Notes: a model not told the origin generated them from the sequence alone. Numbered from the stretch's first letter, positions 15,891 to 23,421 are shown. The stretch is 37,867 nt of DNA from K189A clade bacterium (GCA_902613475.1 CACMHG010000018.1:1-37867), one strand, 5' to 3'. Translations and numbers: made by a program.

Positions 15891-16558
15891 GCAATGCCAG
15901 CAAAACTCGGCTGCTTGATTGGCAAGAGCTGTCCCAACAGGACATGATTGATGCAGCGGCGGATTTTTATCGGCAGATGCGTAGGCGTCGCTCGGTCAGA
16001 GACTTTGCAGACCGACCCGTGCCCATGCAGGTTGTCGAGCACGCTATTGCCACGGCGGGAACCGCACCCAGCGGAGCCAATCAGCAGCCCTGGCATTTTG
16101 CGGTGACAACAGACCCGCAGGTGAAGACTCAATTGCTTGAGGCTGCTGAACAAGAGGAGCGTGAGTTTTATTCCCGTCGTGCAACGAAGGCATGGCTGGA
16201 TGCTTTGGCACCCTTTGGTACGGATGCGAGCAAACCCTTTCTTGAAACCGCTCCGGTGCTGATCGGCGTATTTATGCAAAAGTCGTCCACTGACGAAAAC
16301 GGCCAGCGCCACAAGAATTACTACCCCACGGAGTCGGTGGGCATCGCCTGCGGCCTGTTGATTGCTTCCCTGCACCTGGCCGGGCTTGCAACCCTTGCTC
16401 ATACGCCTAGCCCCATGGGGTTCATGAACGAGATCTTTGCCCGGCCGGGCAATGAAAAGCCCTACCTGCTGCTCGTGGTGGGTTACCCCGCGGATAACTG
16501 TCGACTACCAGACATAGAGCGAAAAACACACGAGCAGATTTATAGCAACGTCCCATAA
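15887..16558 (+). CDS. Iodotyrosine deiodinase-like flavoprotein (nitroreductase superfamily)
   Basis: A 223-residue FMN protein of the nitroreductase fold. RRRRSVRDF binds the FMN phosphate, and GTAPSGANQQPWHF is the usual second FMN block. What sets it apart is a match to the substrate lid of animal iodotyrosine deiodinase: E91, Y95 and K116 have the same 4- and 21-residue spacing as the Glu-Tyr-Lys triad that grips the halotyrosine zwitterion, with W103 between. The following TAPVLI, YYPTESVGIACGLLIASL and NEKPYLLLVVGYPA blocks also align. Bacterial homologues that dehalogenate iodo-, bromo- and chlorotyrosine are known. The membrane anchor of the animal enzyme is absent. It is coupled to an M20 amidohydrolase by a GTGA overlap. 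Confidence 0.85.
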   Translation: MSNASKTRLLDWQELSQQDMIDAAADFYRQMRRRRSVRDFADRPVPMQVVEHAIATAGTAPSGANQQPWHFAVTTDPQVKTQLLEAAEQEEREFYSRRATKAWLDALAPFGTDASKPFLETAPVLIGVFMQKSSTDENGQRHKNYYPTESVGIACGLLIASLHLAGLATLAHTPSPMGFMNEIFARPGNEKPYLLLVVGYPADNCRLPDIERKTHEQIYSNVP

Positions 16559-16605
16559 GATAGAAGAGCTCCGTACGTACTGAAAAACTCAGTCTGTGTT
16601 TAGGG

Positions 16606-16686
16606 AGAGGTAACAGAGGTAAAAGAGGTGAGAGAGGGGACAGACGTGAAAGAAGTGAAAAGAGTAAAAGAAGTGAGAGGAGGGGA
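16606..16686 (+). repeat. Tandem 9-nt purine repeat, nine units, before the serine hydrolase start
   Basis: Nine back-to-back 9-nt units fit the pattern AGARGTRAR: AGAGGTAAC, AGAGGTAAA, AGAGGTGAG, AGAGGGGAC, AGACGTGAA, AGAAGTGAA, AAGAGTAAA, AGAAGTGAG, AGGAGGGGA. The tract ends 4 nt before the ATG at 16691. Almost all bases on this strand are purines. The first units each hold an AGAGG Shine-Dalgarno core, and the last (GGAGGGGAGGGA) is the working one. The unit length keeps frame, so the tract is also open as a Lys/Val/Glu-rich extension from GTG 16628. Confidence 0.85.
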
Positions 16687-16690
16687 GGGA

Positions 16691-18022
16691 ATGAGAATGA
16701 CATTATTTTTGAAACGACTATGCGCCAGCGCGCTCCTGGCTGTGAGCTTTTTCGTCGGATTTGCTGCTCAGGCTTCGGATGCCATACCTGAGGTAGATCC
16801 GGCGAAGCAGGGTGTGTCGGCCACCCAGTTAGCCGCGCTCGATGCGCTAGCTCAGCGTTACGTTGAGGAAGGTCGGGTTGCTGGCATGGTCAACGTTGTG
16901 ATTCGTAACGGTGAGATCGTGTATTACAAAGCCACTGGCTCACGCGATATCGACGGCAAGGCGCCCCTCAAGTCATCCGACTTGTTTCGTATTTATTCGA
17001 TGACCAAACCGATTACCGCAGTGGCGGCCATGCAGCTATACGAGCAAGGCAAATTTCACCTCAGTGATCCGGTAGAAAAGTTCGTGCCTGAATTGGCCGG
17101 TTTAAAAGTGCTAGACGAGCAAGGCCGGTTGGTGGACGCCGAGAGCCCTGTCACCATGCATCAGTTGCTGAACCATACGGCAGGTTTTTCCTACGGTTTT
17201 GTCCCTCTTACGGATGTGGTGGACGCCCAATATGCGCAGGCAGACCTTTGGGCAGCGAAGGATCTGGATGAGTTTGCACAGCGCGTTGCCAAGCTACCGC
17301 TGAAGTTTCAGCCGGGCACCAAGTATCATTACTCAATCGCAGTAGACCTCACGGGCCTAGTCGTGCAGCGCATTAGCGGTCAGCCGTTTGACGAGTATCT
17401 TGAAGAACATATCTTTGCGCCGCTGAATCTGACGGACACGTTTTTTGAGGTGCCCCGCAGTAAGCGCGATCGCTTTCTACCCAACTACTTTTTTAATCCA
17501 GAGTCAGGCACGCCCGTAGACGTCAGGTTGGCACCACCCCCATTCGGGTCGCGAAAGAATGTGGCGATGCAGGACTATGAGCGTGTGAGTTTGTACTCCG
17601 GTGGAGGAGGATTGGTCTCAACCGCCATGGACTACGCGCGCTTTGCAGAGGCCATGCGCAATGGTGGTAGTTTGAATGGGACGCGCATACTAGGGCCGAA
17701 AACCGTCGCCTATATGGCCACGAATCATTTATCGGCGGGGTCCGGTCTCGCAGGCTTCGGTGAGCAGCCAGGAGTCGATGCTGTAGATACCGGCGTAGGT
17801 TTCGGCCTCGGATTCGGCGTTGTTACCAGTGCCGTTAAGAATGCTGTCATAGGCAGTGTGGGTGAGTACAACTGGGGCGGCGCGGCAGGGACCGTATTTT
17901 GGATCGATCCCGTTGAAGAACTTGTCGTGGTCAGCATGATTCAGTTGATGAACTCTCCCTGGCCACTGCGCGCTGATTTGAAAGTCGCGGTGTATCAGGC
18001 CCTGGATGACATTTATCAGTAG
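16691..18022 (+). CDS. Exported serine hydrolase (class C beta-lactamase family)
   Basis: A 443-residue exported protein of the beta-lactamase/transpeptidase-like (AmpC/EstB) family. The signal peptide covers about residues 1-26 (basic start, hydrophobic core, AQA before SDA). The nucleophile motif S-x-x-K is S103-M-T-K106 in RIYSMTKPITAVA. The Tyr motif region is YHYSIAVDLTGL, where the third position is Ile, not the Asn of beta-lactamases, as in esterase-type members. The late WGGAAGTVFWIDP holds the third motif region. It is more likely an esterase or peptidase than a drug-resistance enzyme. The frame is open back to GTG 16628 through a purine repeat, but ATG 16691 gives the signal peptide and has a good ribosome site. 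Confidence 0.88.
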   Translation: MRMTLFLKRLCASALLAVSFFVGFAAQASDAIPEVDPAKQGVSATQLAALDALAQRYVEEGRVAGMVNVVIRNGEIVYYKATGSRDIDGKAPLKSSDLFRIYSMTKPITAVAAMQLYEQGKFHLSDPVEKFVPELAGLKVLDEQGRLVDAESPVTMHQLLNHTAGFSYGFVPLTDVVDAQYAQADLWAAKDLDEFAQRVAKLPLKFQPGTKYHYSIAVDLTGLVVQRISGQPFDEYLEEHIFAPLNLTDTFFEVPRSKRDRFLPNYFFNPESGTPVDVRLAPPPFGSRKNVAMQDYERVSLYSGGGGLVSTAMDYARFAEAMRNGGSLNGTRILGPKTVAYMATNHLSAGSGLAGFGEQPGVDAVDTGVGFGLGFGVVTSAVKNAVIGSVGEYNWGGAAGTVFWIDPVEELVVVSMIQLMNSPWPLRADLKVAVYQALDDIYQ

Positions 18023-18031
18023 TCGCGTATA

Positions 18032-18059
18032 TGCTCCGCTCAACAGAAAGCGGAGCATG
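18032..18059 (+). promoter_or_regulatory. Perfect 10-bp hairpin covering the ribosome site of the small membrane gene
   Basis: ATGCTCCGCT (18032-18041) and AGCGGAGCAT (18050-18059) pair fully around an 8-nt loop. The 3' arm contains GGAG, the only Shine-Dalgarno for the ATG at 18061, so the folded RNA would hide it. No T-run follows, so it is not a standard terminator. It starts 10 nt after the serine hydrolase stop and may control translation or protect the 3' end of the upstream message. Confidence 0.55.
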
Positions 18060-18060
18060 C

Positions 18061-18306
18061 ATGAAAACTTGGCAAATCGTTTTATTGGTTGTGGCGATGC
18101 TGTTGGGTGGAAGCTATGTCGGTCGCGATTCAATCGTGCGCATCCTTGATGCGCACTTCTATGAACCAACCCTAGCCGTATGCGTCGCGACCACACGACT
18201 GCTGGCACCGGAACGCCTCGACATCGAGCTGCGTTCGTTCTGTAACGTTTCCATGATCACCTTGGTCGCCAATCTGGATGAGCAAGACACTCAGAGCAGC
18301 GACTGA
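18061..18306 (+). CDS. Small membrane-anchored protein, function unknown
   Basis: I do not recognise this 81-residue protein. It opens with a lysine and a single strong hydrophobic segment (residues about 5-19), so it is a signal-anchored or exported small protein with a 60-residue outer part. That part contains two Cys (in LAVCVATT and RSFCNVS) which could form a disulfide. The ATG at 18061 is picked over an open upstream start because MKTWQIVLLVV is a normal signal start. It lies 38 bp after the serine hydrolase and its end overlaps the convergent renalase-like gene by 16 bp. It may be real but has only context and composition behind it. Confidence 0.55.
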   Translation: MKTWQIVLLVVAMLLGGSYVGRDSIVRILDAHFYEPTLAVCVATTRLLAPERLDIELRSFCNVSMITLVANLDEQDTQSSD

Positions 18307-19316
18307 ATAACCTTGGCGGCTGTCGCGTCGGCGCTGGCCAAAGCGCTGTCGATATCGTTGCCCAGGCACCAGTCTCCAGCGCAAATAAGACCTCGCTGCA
18401 TATCGGCAAGATATGGCTGGCCAAGGGGTTGGACAACGCCTGCATACAGCCATCGGTGAAGCTGAGCGTGCAAAGTGTTCTGCGAATCGAACCCAACGGC
18501 TTGCAGCGCCGCGATCATGGCGTTTTGCACATCGGCTTTAGATGATCCCATATGTCGCTGACTCCATGGGCGCTTGGCGTGGACCGTACATAGCCCGAGA
18601 TGTTCGCTAGATCGACCCTTGGCATTTTCGTTGATGACTCGCTCGATGATCTCGCTCCCAGGATCGCTCACCAAACTTAGGGGAAGCGCTGGCTCGGTGA
18701 CGATCATAAGCGACCAGCACCCCTGGGGTTCGATGGTATTCAAGGTCCGGACAACGGCGCTATTGCTCAAGCGCAGAATATCAGCGGCTTGGCGTGGTGG
18801 AGTGGTAGTGACGACCCAGTCAAAATCGTCGATGACGACATCGTCCGCGGTGACAATTTGCCATCGCCTATTGCCATCACTTGGCACTATTTCTGTGACC
18901 TGTTGGCTCAAATGAATCTTCAATCCACTCGCCAGCCACTTGCCGACCTGATTCATGCCGTCGGCGATGCAGATCAAAGATTCATCGCCTAACGCACTGT
19001 GCGTTGCGACGTCAAACGGCATTGGATGAGCCAGGGAGTTCATTTGCTCGGCGATCGCCTGCATTTGGGGTGGGGTTAAAAAGGGGCTGCCATGATCGAA
19101 GCGCAGAGTAAGTCCATTCATTTCCAACCGACGCGTTGCCATGCGACCGCTGACCCCACGACTTTTGTCGAAGAGCTGGCTCTCGATACCTGCTTCGACG
19201 AACCGCCTTGCGATGCTTAGACCGGTAAGACCTGCACCAATGATCGCGACGCGAGGGGTTTGAGCTAGATTCATGAGGGTTGTCGCCGTATCAAGTTGGA
19301 CAAAAAACATAGACAT
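18291..19316 (-). CDS. Renalase-like FAD/NAD(P)-dependent oxidoreductase
   Basis: A flavoprotein of up to 341 residues. The FAD-binding Rossmann motif VAIIGAGLTGLSIARRF is followed by FDKSRGVSGRMATRR, the block shared with renalase and COG3380 proteins. A C-terminal GDWCLGNDIDSALASADA gives the second FAD contact. Bacterial renalases oxidise the 2- or 6-dihydro isomers of NAD(P)H that arise as side products, a repair role. The start is uncertain: ATG 19316 and ATG 19274 (MNLAQTPRVAIIGAG) both lack a clear ribosome site, but the second is closest to the usual family start. It is a lone minus-strand gene that overlaps a small convergent gene at its 3' end. Confidence 0.85.
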   Translation of the reverse strand: MSMFFVQLDTATTLMNLAQTPRVAIIGAGLTGLSIARRFVEAGIESQLFDKSRGVSGRMATRRLEMNGLTLRFDHGSPFLTPPQMQAIAEQMNSLAHPMPFDVATHSALGDESLICIADGMNQVGKWLASGLKIHLSQQVTEIVPSDGNRRWQIVTADDVVIDDFDWVVTTTPPRQAADILRLSNSAVVRTLNTIEPQGCWSLMIVTEPALPLSLVSDPGSEIIERVINENAKGRSSEHLGLCTVHAKRPWSQRHMGSSKADVQNAMIAALQAVGFDSQNTLHAQLHRWLYAGVVQPLGQPYLADMQRGLICAGDWCLGNDIDSALASADATAAKVIQSLL

Positions 19317-19410
19317 CGTTGCAGTTTTGGCAGCGATATCGGTGGATTGTCTAAGTAAATCGCTGATTAGGGCGAAAAATTGGCCAAAATATAGGAAATG
19401 TCTAAATTTA

Positions 19411-19442
19411 TTGGTTAATCAGCTTTGACTTTGATTGACCAA
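19411..19442. promoter_or_regulatory. Imperfect 11-bp dyad upstream of the renalase-like gene
   Basis: TTGGTTAATCA (19411-19421) and TGATTGACCAA (19432-19442) match in 10 of 11 positions around a 10-nt spacer. Arm centres are 21 bp apart, two helical turns, which suits a dimeric regulator. It lies about 95 bp before the renalase-like start and just before a doubtful small plus-strand frame, so it may serve the divergent gap 19317-19460. No matching regulator gene is in the window. Confidence 0.4.
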
Positions 19443-19460
19443 ATCATGATCATAGACCCC

Positions 19461-19634
19461 ATGAACCTAGACAAGACGTCTATTGCAAAGCAACAAGAGC
19501 TTCAATCCGTGTCACAGGAGTCAGCATGGATGCTAGCCCAATGTGCTCGTCTGCACGATGGCTCTGGCAATAAAGCATCTTCGTCCTTGTTGGCCGCAAT
19601 CGTTGCATCGTTGGTGATGTTCGGATTGCAGTAA
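19461..19634 (+). CDS. Doubtful small protein with C-terminal hydrophobic tail
   Basis: A 57-codon frame from ATG 19461 (open further back to a TTG at 19425). The product is polar, Gln- and Ser-rich, then ends in a single hydrophobic segment (SSSLLAAIVASLVMFGLQ), as in a tail-anchored peptide. No ribosome site is clear. In favour of a gene is the strong terminator hairpin 9 nt after its stop, which needs some upstream transcript. I do not recognise a family. Confidence 0.35.
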   Translation: MNLDKTSIAKQQELQSVSQESAWMLAQCARLHDGSGNKASSSLLAAIVASLVMFGLQ

Positions 19635-19643
19635 CGGTCCCTC

Positions 19644-19688
19644 AAGCGCTCGCCTCTCCCCCCTCCTCCTCCCCAGAGGCGAGCGCTT
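19644..19688 (+). terminator. Strong stem-loop, 14-bp perfect stem
   Basis: AAGCGCTCGCCTCT (19644-19657) and AGAGGCGAGCGCTT (19675-19688) pair without mismatch around a 17-nt loop made only of C and T. A pyrimidine tract (CTCTCTTC) follows on the plus strand instead of a clean T-run. It most likely ends the transcript of the small plus-strand frame upstream, 29 nt before the GNAT start. Confidence 0.65.
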
Positions 19689-19717
19689 CTCTCTTCAAAG
19701 ACCGAGCGACCGACCCA

Positions 19718-20263
19718 ATGAACACCCAAGCCCCGACTCAGTGCTCACCAGCGATTATTTCGCCGACGCATGTGAACCTTACTCAGGTGAATGGCGTTAT
19801 CGAGCGGTCGATTCAAAGCTGGCCGACGACCCTGCGACTAAAGCGTTTGGCCATGGCGCCACTGCAGTATCGGGAGCCGGATCTTCAAGATTTTGAGTTT
19901 CTCCTGTGTTATAAAGCGCACGCTTGTTTAGGCATCGCCGCATGGCAGCCGGACACGCCTTTATCGCTGTGTATTACCTCGGTCAGTGCAGGCGATTTGG
20001 GCAGTGAAATATCGGCCAGAGCGGTACTCCTACACGGCCTGTTTGTCAGCGCACAATCACAGGCGAGTGGAATTGGAGGGTTGCTGCTTGACGAATTAAC
20101 TCGCCAAGCAAGGCAGAGAGGCTTCGCCGGCATTTTTGTTCGAGCAGAGCGTTTCTCTACCAGCTACTTTGAGCATAAAGGCTTTCACCGATTAGATAGC
20201 GGGGAGGAACCTGGTCTTACGCCAGCAGATTACCCGCATAGATACTTATTGGCTGTGAGCTAG
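19718..20263 (+). CDS. GNAT family N-acetyltransferase
   Basis: A 181-residue acetyltransferase-like protein. The acetyl-CoA binding block is LLHGLFVSAQSQASGIGGLLLDEL (pattern Q-x-x-G-x-G at QASGIG), followed by ARQRGFAGIFVRAERFSTSYFEHKGFHRL, the typical motif A-to-B region with the late Tyr and the KGF turn. The first 45 residues are less typical. Substrate is unknown. It starts just after a terminator hairpin and ends about 105 bp before the cytochrome genes, and so may be transcribed alone. Confidence 0.75.
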   Translation: MNTQAPTQCSPAIISPTHVNLTQVNGVIERSIQSWPTTLRLKRLAMAPLQYREPDLQDFEFLLCYKAHACLGIAAWQPDTPLSLCITSVSAGDLGSEISARAVLLHGLFVSAQSQASGIGGLLLDELTRQARQRGFAGIFVRAERFSTSYFEHKGFHRLDSGEEPGLTPADYPHRYLLAVS

Positions 20264-20368
20264 GGGTTCACCGCCAATGGCGGGGCAGGAGCCAGACGCG
20301 CAGAGGGGGATAGCGTGACCGATCCCAAGACAGGCTCATTGAAAATTAGCGGTAAAGGAAAACGCGAA

Positions 20369-20698
20369 ATGCTCAGTAAAGTTCTCGACCTTCGAGTTGC
20401 TGCAAGCGTCTGCATCGCAGGGGTTGGAATGTTGCTCAGTCCAACCTCATTCGCAGCAGATGAAGGCGAAAAGACGGCTTTCAAACATCACTGTGTCACT
20501 TGTCACGGGTACGACGGTAAATCGAATGCCTCCCGATATCCGAATTTGGCGGGGCAAAACGCGCCCTATCTAGTCAGTCGACTCAAGTACTTTCGTGCAG
20601 AGGAAGAGCCGGGCAACCAAATGAATGCCCAAGCTGTGCTGCTGACAGATGATGAGATCGATCTGTTGGCAGATTACTTCAGCAAGCAAGCGAACTAG
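20369..20698 (+). CDS. Exported monoheme cytochrome c (class I, c4/c553 type)
   Basis: A 109-residue periplasmic cytochrome. The signal peptide runs through about residue 29 (hydrophobic VAASVCIAGVGMLLS, cut near SFAADEG). The heme site is CVTCHGYDG, followed by YPNLAGQNAPYLVSRLKYFR and the axial-Met region GNQMNAQAVLLTDDEIDLLADYF, all typical of small c4/c5-type cytochromes. The ATG at 20369 is preferred over an open upstream GTG at 20315, because it opens the signal peptide and has AAAGGA upstream. It is the first of three cytochrome genes in a row and is 9 bp from the next, so they form one unit. Confidence 0.88.
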   Translation: MLSKVLDLRVAASVCIAGVGMLLSPTSFAADEGEKTAFKHHCVTCHGYDGKSNASRYPNLAGQNAPYLVSRLKYFRAEEEPGNQMNAQAVLLTDDEIDLLADYFSKQAN

Positions 20699-20707
20699 GG
20701 GGAAGAC

Positions 20708-21016
20708 ATGAACATTAAGAACGTTATCGTCAAACCCGCGGCCATTGCTAGCATCGCGCTACTGACTGCCTGTGGTGGTGAACAGATTGATGGTGAGGCC
20801 TTGGCTGTCGAAAAAGGCTGTGTTGCCTGTCACGGCACCAGCGGCAAGGCTATTGCGCCCATCTATCCTAACTTGAACGGGCAGTGGGAGAAGTACTTGC
20901 GCACGCAGTTGGTCGCCTATCGCGACGGATCGCGCAAAAACGCGATCATGTCGCTGCAAGCGGAAAATCTGAGCAATGAAGACATCGCGGTGTTGGCCGC
21001 GCACTACGGCAACTAA
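20708..21016 (+). CDS. Lipoprotein monoheme cytochrome c
   Basis: A 102-residue class I cytochrome with a lipoprotein signal: hydrophobic AAIASIALL then lipobox LLTAC, so it should be lipid-anchored. The heme site is CVACHGTSG. The body (YPNLNGQWEKYLRTQLVAYRDGSRKNAIMSLQAENLSNEDIAVLAAHY) follows the same plan as its upstream neighbour and keeps the axial Met in NAIMS. The two look like an old duplication, one soluble and one anchored. GGGGAAGAC upstream of ATG is the ribosome site. It probably relays electrons between the eight-heme protein that follows and the soluble cytochrome. Confidence 0.88.
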   Translation: MNIKNVIVKPAAIASIALLTACGGEQIDGEALAVEKGCVACHGTSGKAIAPIYPNLNGQWEKYLRTQLVAYRDGSRKNAIMSLQAENLSNEDIAVLAAHYGN

Positions 21017-21029
21017 GGCCGGAAATTGC

Positions 21030-23402
21030 GTGAACCGAGTAGCGTGGGGTGTCGTCTCAGACACCACACGCCACGCCTTGCAAAACATTCTTTGGATCAC
21101 TGTCCTATGCATTGCCTCGTTCAGTGGCTGCGCAGATTCCTCTGGCTCGCCTGAAGAATTTCGTAACCAACCGCTGGGTAGTGAAACTTTTATCAGCGAG
21201 CCCTCGTCTCCTGATGCCTTGATCGCTGAGGCCACTTCTGCGTATGGGGAGAGTCACCCCGCTAATATCTCTAAAGGAACCTATGCAGGCTCGCAAACCT
21301 GCGGGCAATGCCATCGCGAGGCATTTGCGCAGTGGCAGCAGTCTCATCACGGCCAGGCCATGGCGCATCCGACTCCTGAGACAGTTAAGGGAGAATTCTC
21401 AGGGCCCGATCTGGCGCTGGGCGGTCAGCGCATTGGGTTTAGTCAGAAAGATGATCAGTTTGCCATGCATTTGGATGGCGCAGATGGCGAGCTTGAGTCT
21501 TTTCGGGTTGCCTACACGTTTGGTACGGCGCCGCTTCAGCAGTATTTAACAGACATGGGGGACGGGCGATTACAGGCATTGCAGTTGGTTTGGGATACGC
21601 GAGAGGGCGGTCGAGGGTGGTATCACCTGCAGGAAGAAACCATTGGTCAGCCGGACGATGTGCTGCATTGGACGGCGTCGGGCCAGAATTGGAATCATAT
21701 GTGCGCTGACTGTCATTCTACGGCGGTTACAAAGGGCTTTGATGAGGTGTCGAATACCTTTGCCACGCAGTTTGCCGAGGTCAGTGTGGGTTGCGAGGCG
21801 TGTCATGGGCCCGGCTCGGCCCATAGCGAAAACCCCTCTCAGTTCAGCGTGGTCGGGCTGCGAGACCCTAAAACCCGCATGGATGTTTGCGCCTCATGTC
21901 ATAGCCGGCGCAGTCAGGTGGCAGAGGGATTCACGCCCGGGTCTCGTCTGCTCGATCACTACGTACCTTCGCTATTGGACGAGGGCCTGTACTTTGCCGA
22001 TGGCCAGATTTTGGATGAGGTATTTGTCTACGGCTCCTTTGTGCAGAGCAAAATGCATCATGCCGGCGTCACCTGTGGCGATTGTCATGCGCCCCATTCG
22101 GCCCGTCTACTGCGTGAGGACAATGATGTGTGCACTGCCTGTCACAGTCCTGGTGGCAGCAGCCGTTTTCCGGGCCTGCAGCCCAAAGTCTATGATTCGC
22201 CTGAGCACCATTTTCATGCATCTAATGCAGCAGCGGATAAGGTCGCACGGGTTGTGGGTTCAGGGTCGGCCTGTGTGGACTGCCATATGACCGCGCGCGT
22301 CTACATGGGCATCGATGATCGGCGAGATCACAGTTTTCGTTTGCCGCGTCCGGATCTCTCCAGTGCGCTGGGGGTGCCTAACGCCTGTAATAGTTGTCAC
22401 GAGGATCGCAGTAGTGACTGGGCTGCCCAACAGCTGGCAACCCGGTTTGGCGCTAAATCCAGCGATCACTTTGCCTACGCTGTGGACGCGGCTCGGCGCG
22501 GTAAGCACAGTGCGCGCTCGCCGCTGATGAATGTGGTGTCTAACGAGCAACTGCCGGGCATTGTTCGCGCTACCGGCCTCAGCTTGCTGGGTCGATATGC
22601 AGGTCAAGGGCAAAGCCAAGGCCAGATTCAAGCCCGCACCCAACCATTGCGCAGTGGCCTGCAGGATGCAGATCCCCTGGTGCGGCTTGGTGCCTTACGC
22701 GGGCTCTCGGCTACAGGAGCAGGGAACTGGCAGGCATTGATGCCGTTACTGAATGACCAACTGCGAGGCCTGCGCTTTGCTGCGGTGTCAGCGCTGTTGC
22801 CGATCTATCCCCAGCTGCCACCCTCCGCGCGCGGGATGATAGATACAGCCACTGACGAATACCTTGAATATCTCACCGCGAATGCTGATCGCGCCGAATC
22901 ACTCACCAGCCGTGCCTTGGTGCACCAGGCCCGGGGCGACTTCAAAGCCGCCGAGGCTGATCTGCAGCAGGCGCTTCAGCGCAACCCGGCGTGGGTGCCG
23001 GGTCTGGTGAATTTGGCGGATTTGTATCGCGCTACTGGTCGCGATGTAATGGCAGGTGGGTTACTCAGAAAGGCCCTGGCGTTGGCTCCAGAGGGCGGTC
23101 AGGTGCGGGTTGCCATGGCGCTATGGCAGGTGCGGCAAGGCAAGCTAGCCCAGGGCATTGAGACTCTGGCGGCCGGTCATACTCAGGGCTTGGCCCAGGG
23201 TCTCGATAGTGGCAGTGCCTACATTTACGCGGTCGCGCTCAACTCTGCAGGCGAGTCGGAGCAGGCAATGGCGGTTGTCGACGACCTGCTGACTGCCGAT
23301 TTGCAGACCTCGCAGTTACTGCGTCTTGGTATCTCCCTCGCTCAGCAACATCGCTCTGCAGAGCGTTTGAGACGCTATCAAGTGGCGCTGCAAAGCCTTT
23401 AG
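21030..23402 (+). CDS. Octaheme cytochrome c lipoprotein with C-terminal HEAT/TPR repeats
   Basis: About 790 residues from GTG 21030. The frame is open to 20976, but that would overlap the previous gene, and the lipoprotein signal (LWITVLCIASFSGC) follows the GTG well. Eight C-x-x-C-H heme sites lie at about residues 91, 225, 255, 287, 349, 368, 415 and 453, like paired-CxxCH / cytochrome c554-like domains. The region from about 480 is repeat-rich: a HEAT-like stretch (ADPLVRLGALRGLSATG) and then TPR units (ARGDFKAAEADLQQALQRNPAWVPGLVNLADLYRATG). No enzyme family with a known reaction is recognised. It could be a reductase or electron conduit; TPRs suggest a protein partner. Confidence 0.85.
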   Translation: MNRVAWGVVSDTTRHALQNILWITVLCIASFSGCADSSGSPEEFRNQPLGSETFISEPSSPDALIAEATSAYGESHPANISKGTYAGSQTCGQCHREAFAQWQQSHHGQAMAHPTPETVKGEFSGPDLALGGQRIGFSQKDDQFAMHLDGADGELESFRVAYTFGTAPLQQYLTDMGDGRLQALQLVWDTREGGRGWYHLQEETIGQPDDVLHWTASGQNWNHMCADCHSTAVTKGFDEVSNTFATQFAEVSVGCEACHGPGSAHSENPSQFSVVGLRDPKTRMDVCASCHSRRSQVAEGFTPGSRLLDHYVPSLLDEGLYFADGQILDEVFVYGSFVQSKMHHAGVTCGDCHAPHSARLLREDNDVCTACHSPGGSSRFPGLQPKVYDSPEHHFHASNAAADKVARVVGSGSACVDCHMTARVYMGIDDRRDHSFRLPRPDLSSALGVPNACNSCHEDRSSDWAAQQLATRFGAKSSDHFAYAVDAARRGKHSARSPLMNVVSNEQLPGIVRATGLSLLGRYAGQGQSQGQIQARTQPLRSGLQDADPLVRLGALRGLSATGAGNWQALMPLLNDQLRGLRFAAVSALLPIYPQLPPSARGMIDTATDEYLEYLTANADRAESLTSRALVHQARGDFKAAEADLQQALQRNPAWVPGLVNLADLYRATGRDVMAGGLLRKALALAPEGGQVRVAMALWQVRQGKLAQGIETLAAGHTQGLAQGLDSGSAYIYAVALNSAGESEQAMAVVDDLLTADLQTSQLLRLGISLAQQHRSAERLRRYQVALQSL

Positions 23403-23421
23403 GACACCCTTAGCCTTCGCT

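Noticed and set aside
16628..16690. GTG 16628 as the start of the serine hydrolase
   Set aside because: It would place a charged repeat-encoded stretch before the signal peptide, whereas ATG 16691 has a strong ribosome site and a normal signal start.
16691..18022. A class C beta-lactamase for drug resistance
   Set aside because: The Tyr motif has Ile in the place of the Asn needed by beta-lactamases, so an esterase or peptidase role is more likely.
20271..20283. CCGCC-aat-GGCGG stem after the GNAT gene as a terminator
   Set aside because: The stem is only 5 bp with a 3-nt loop and no T-run follows, so it is too weak to call.
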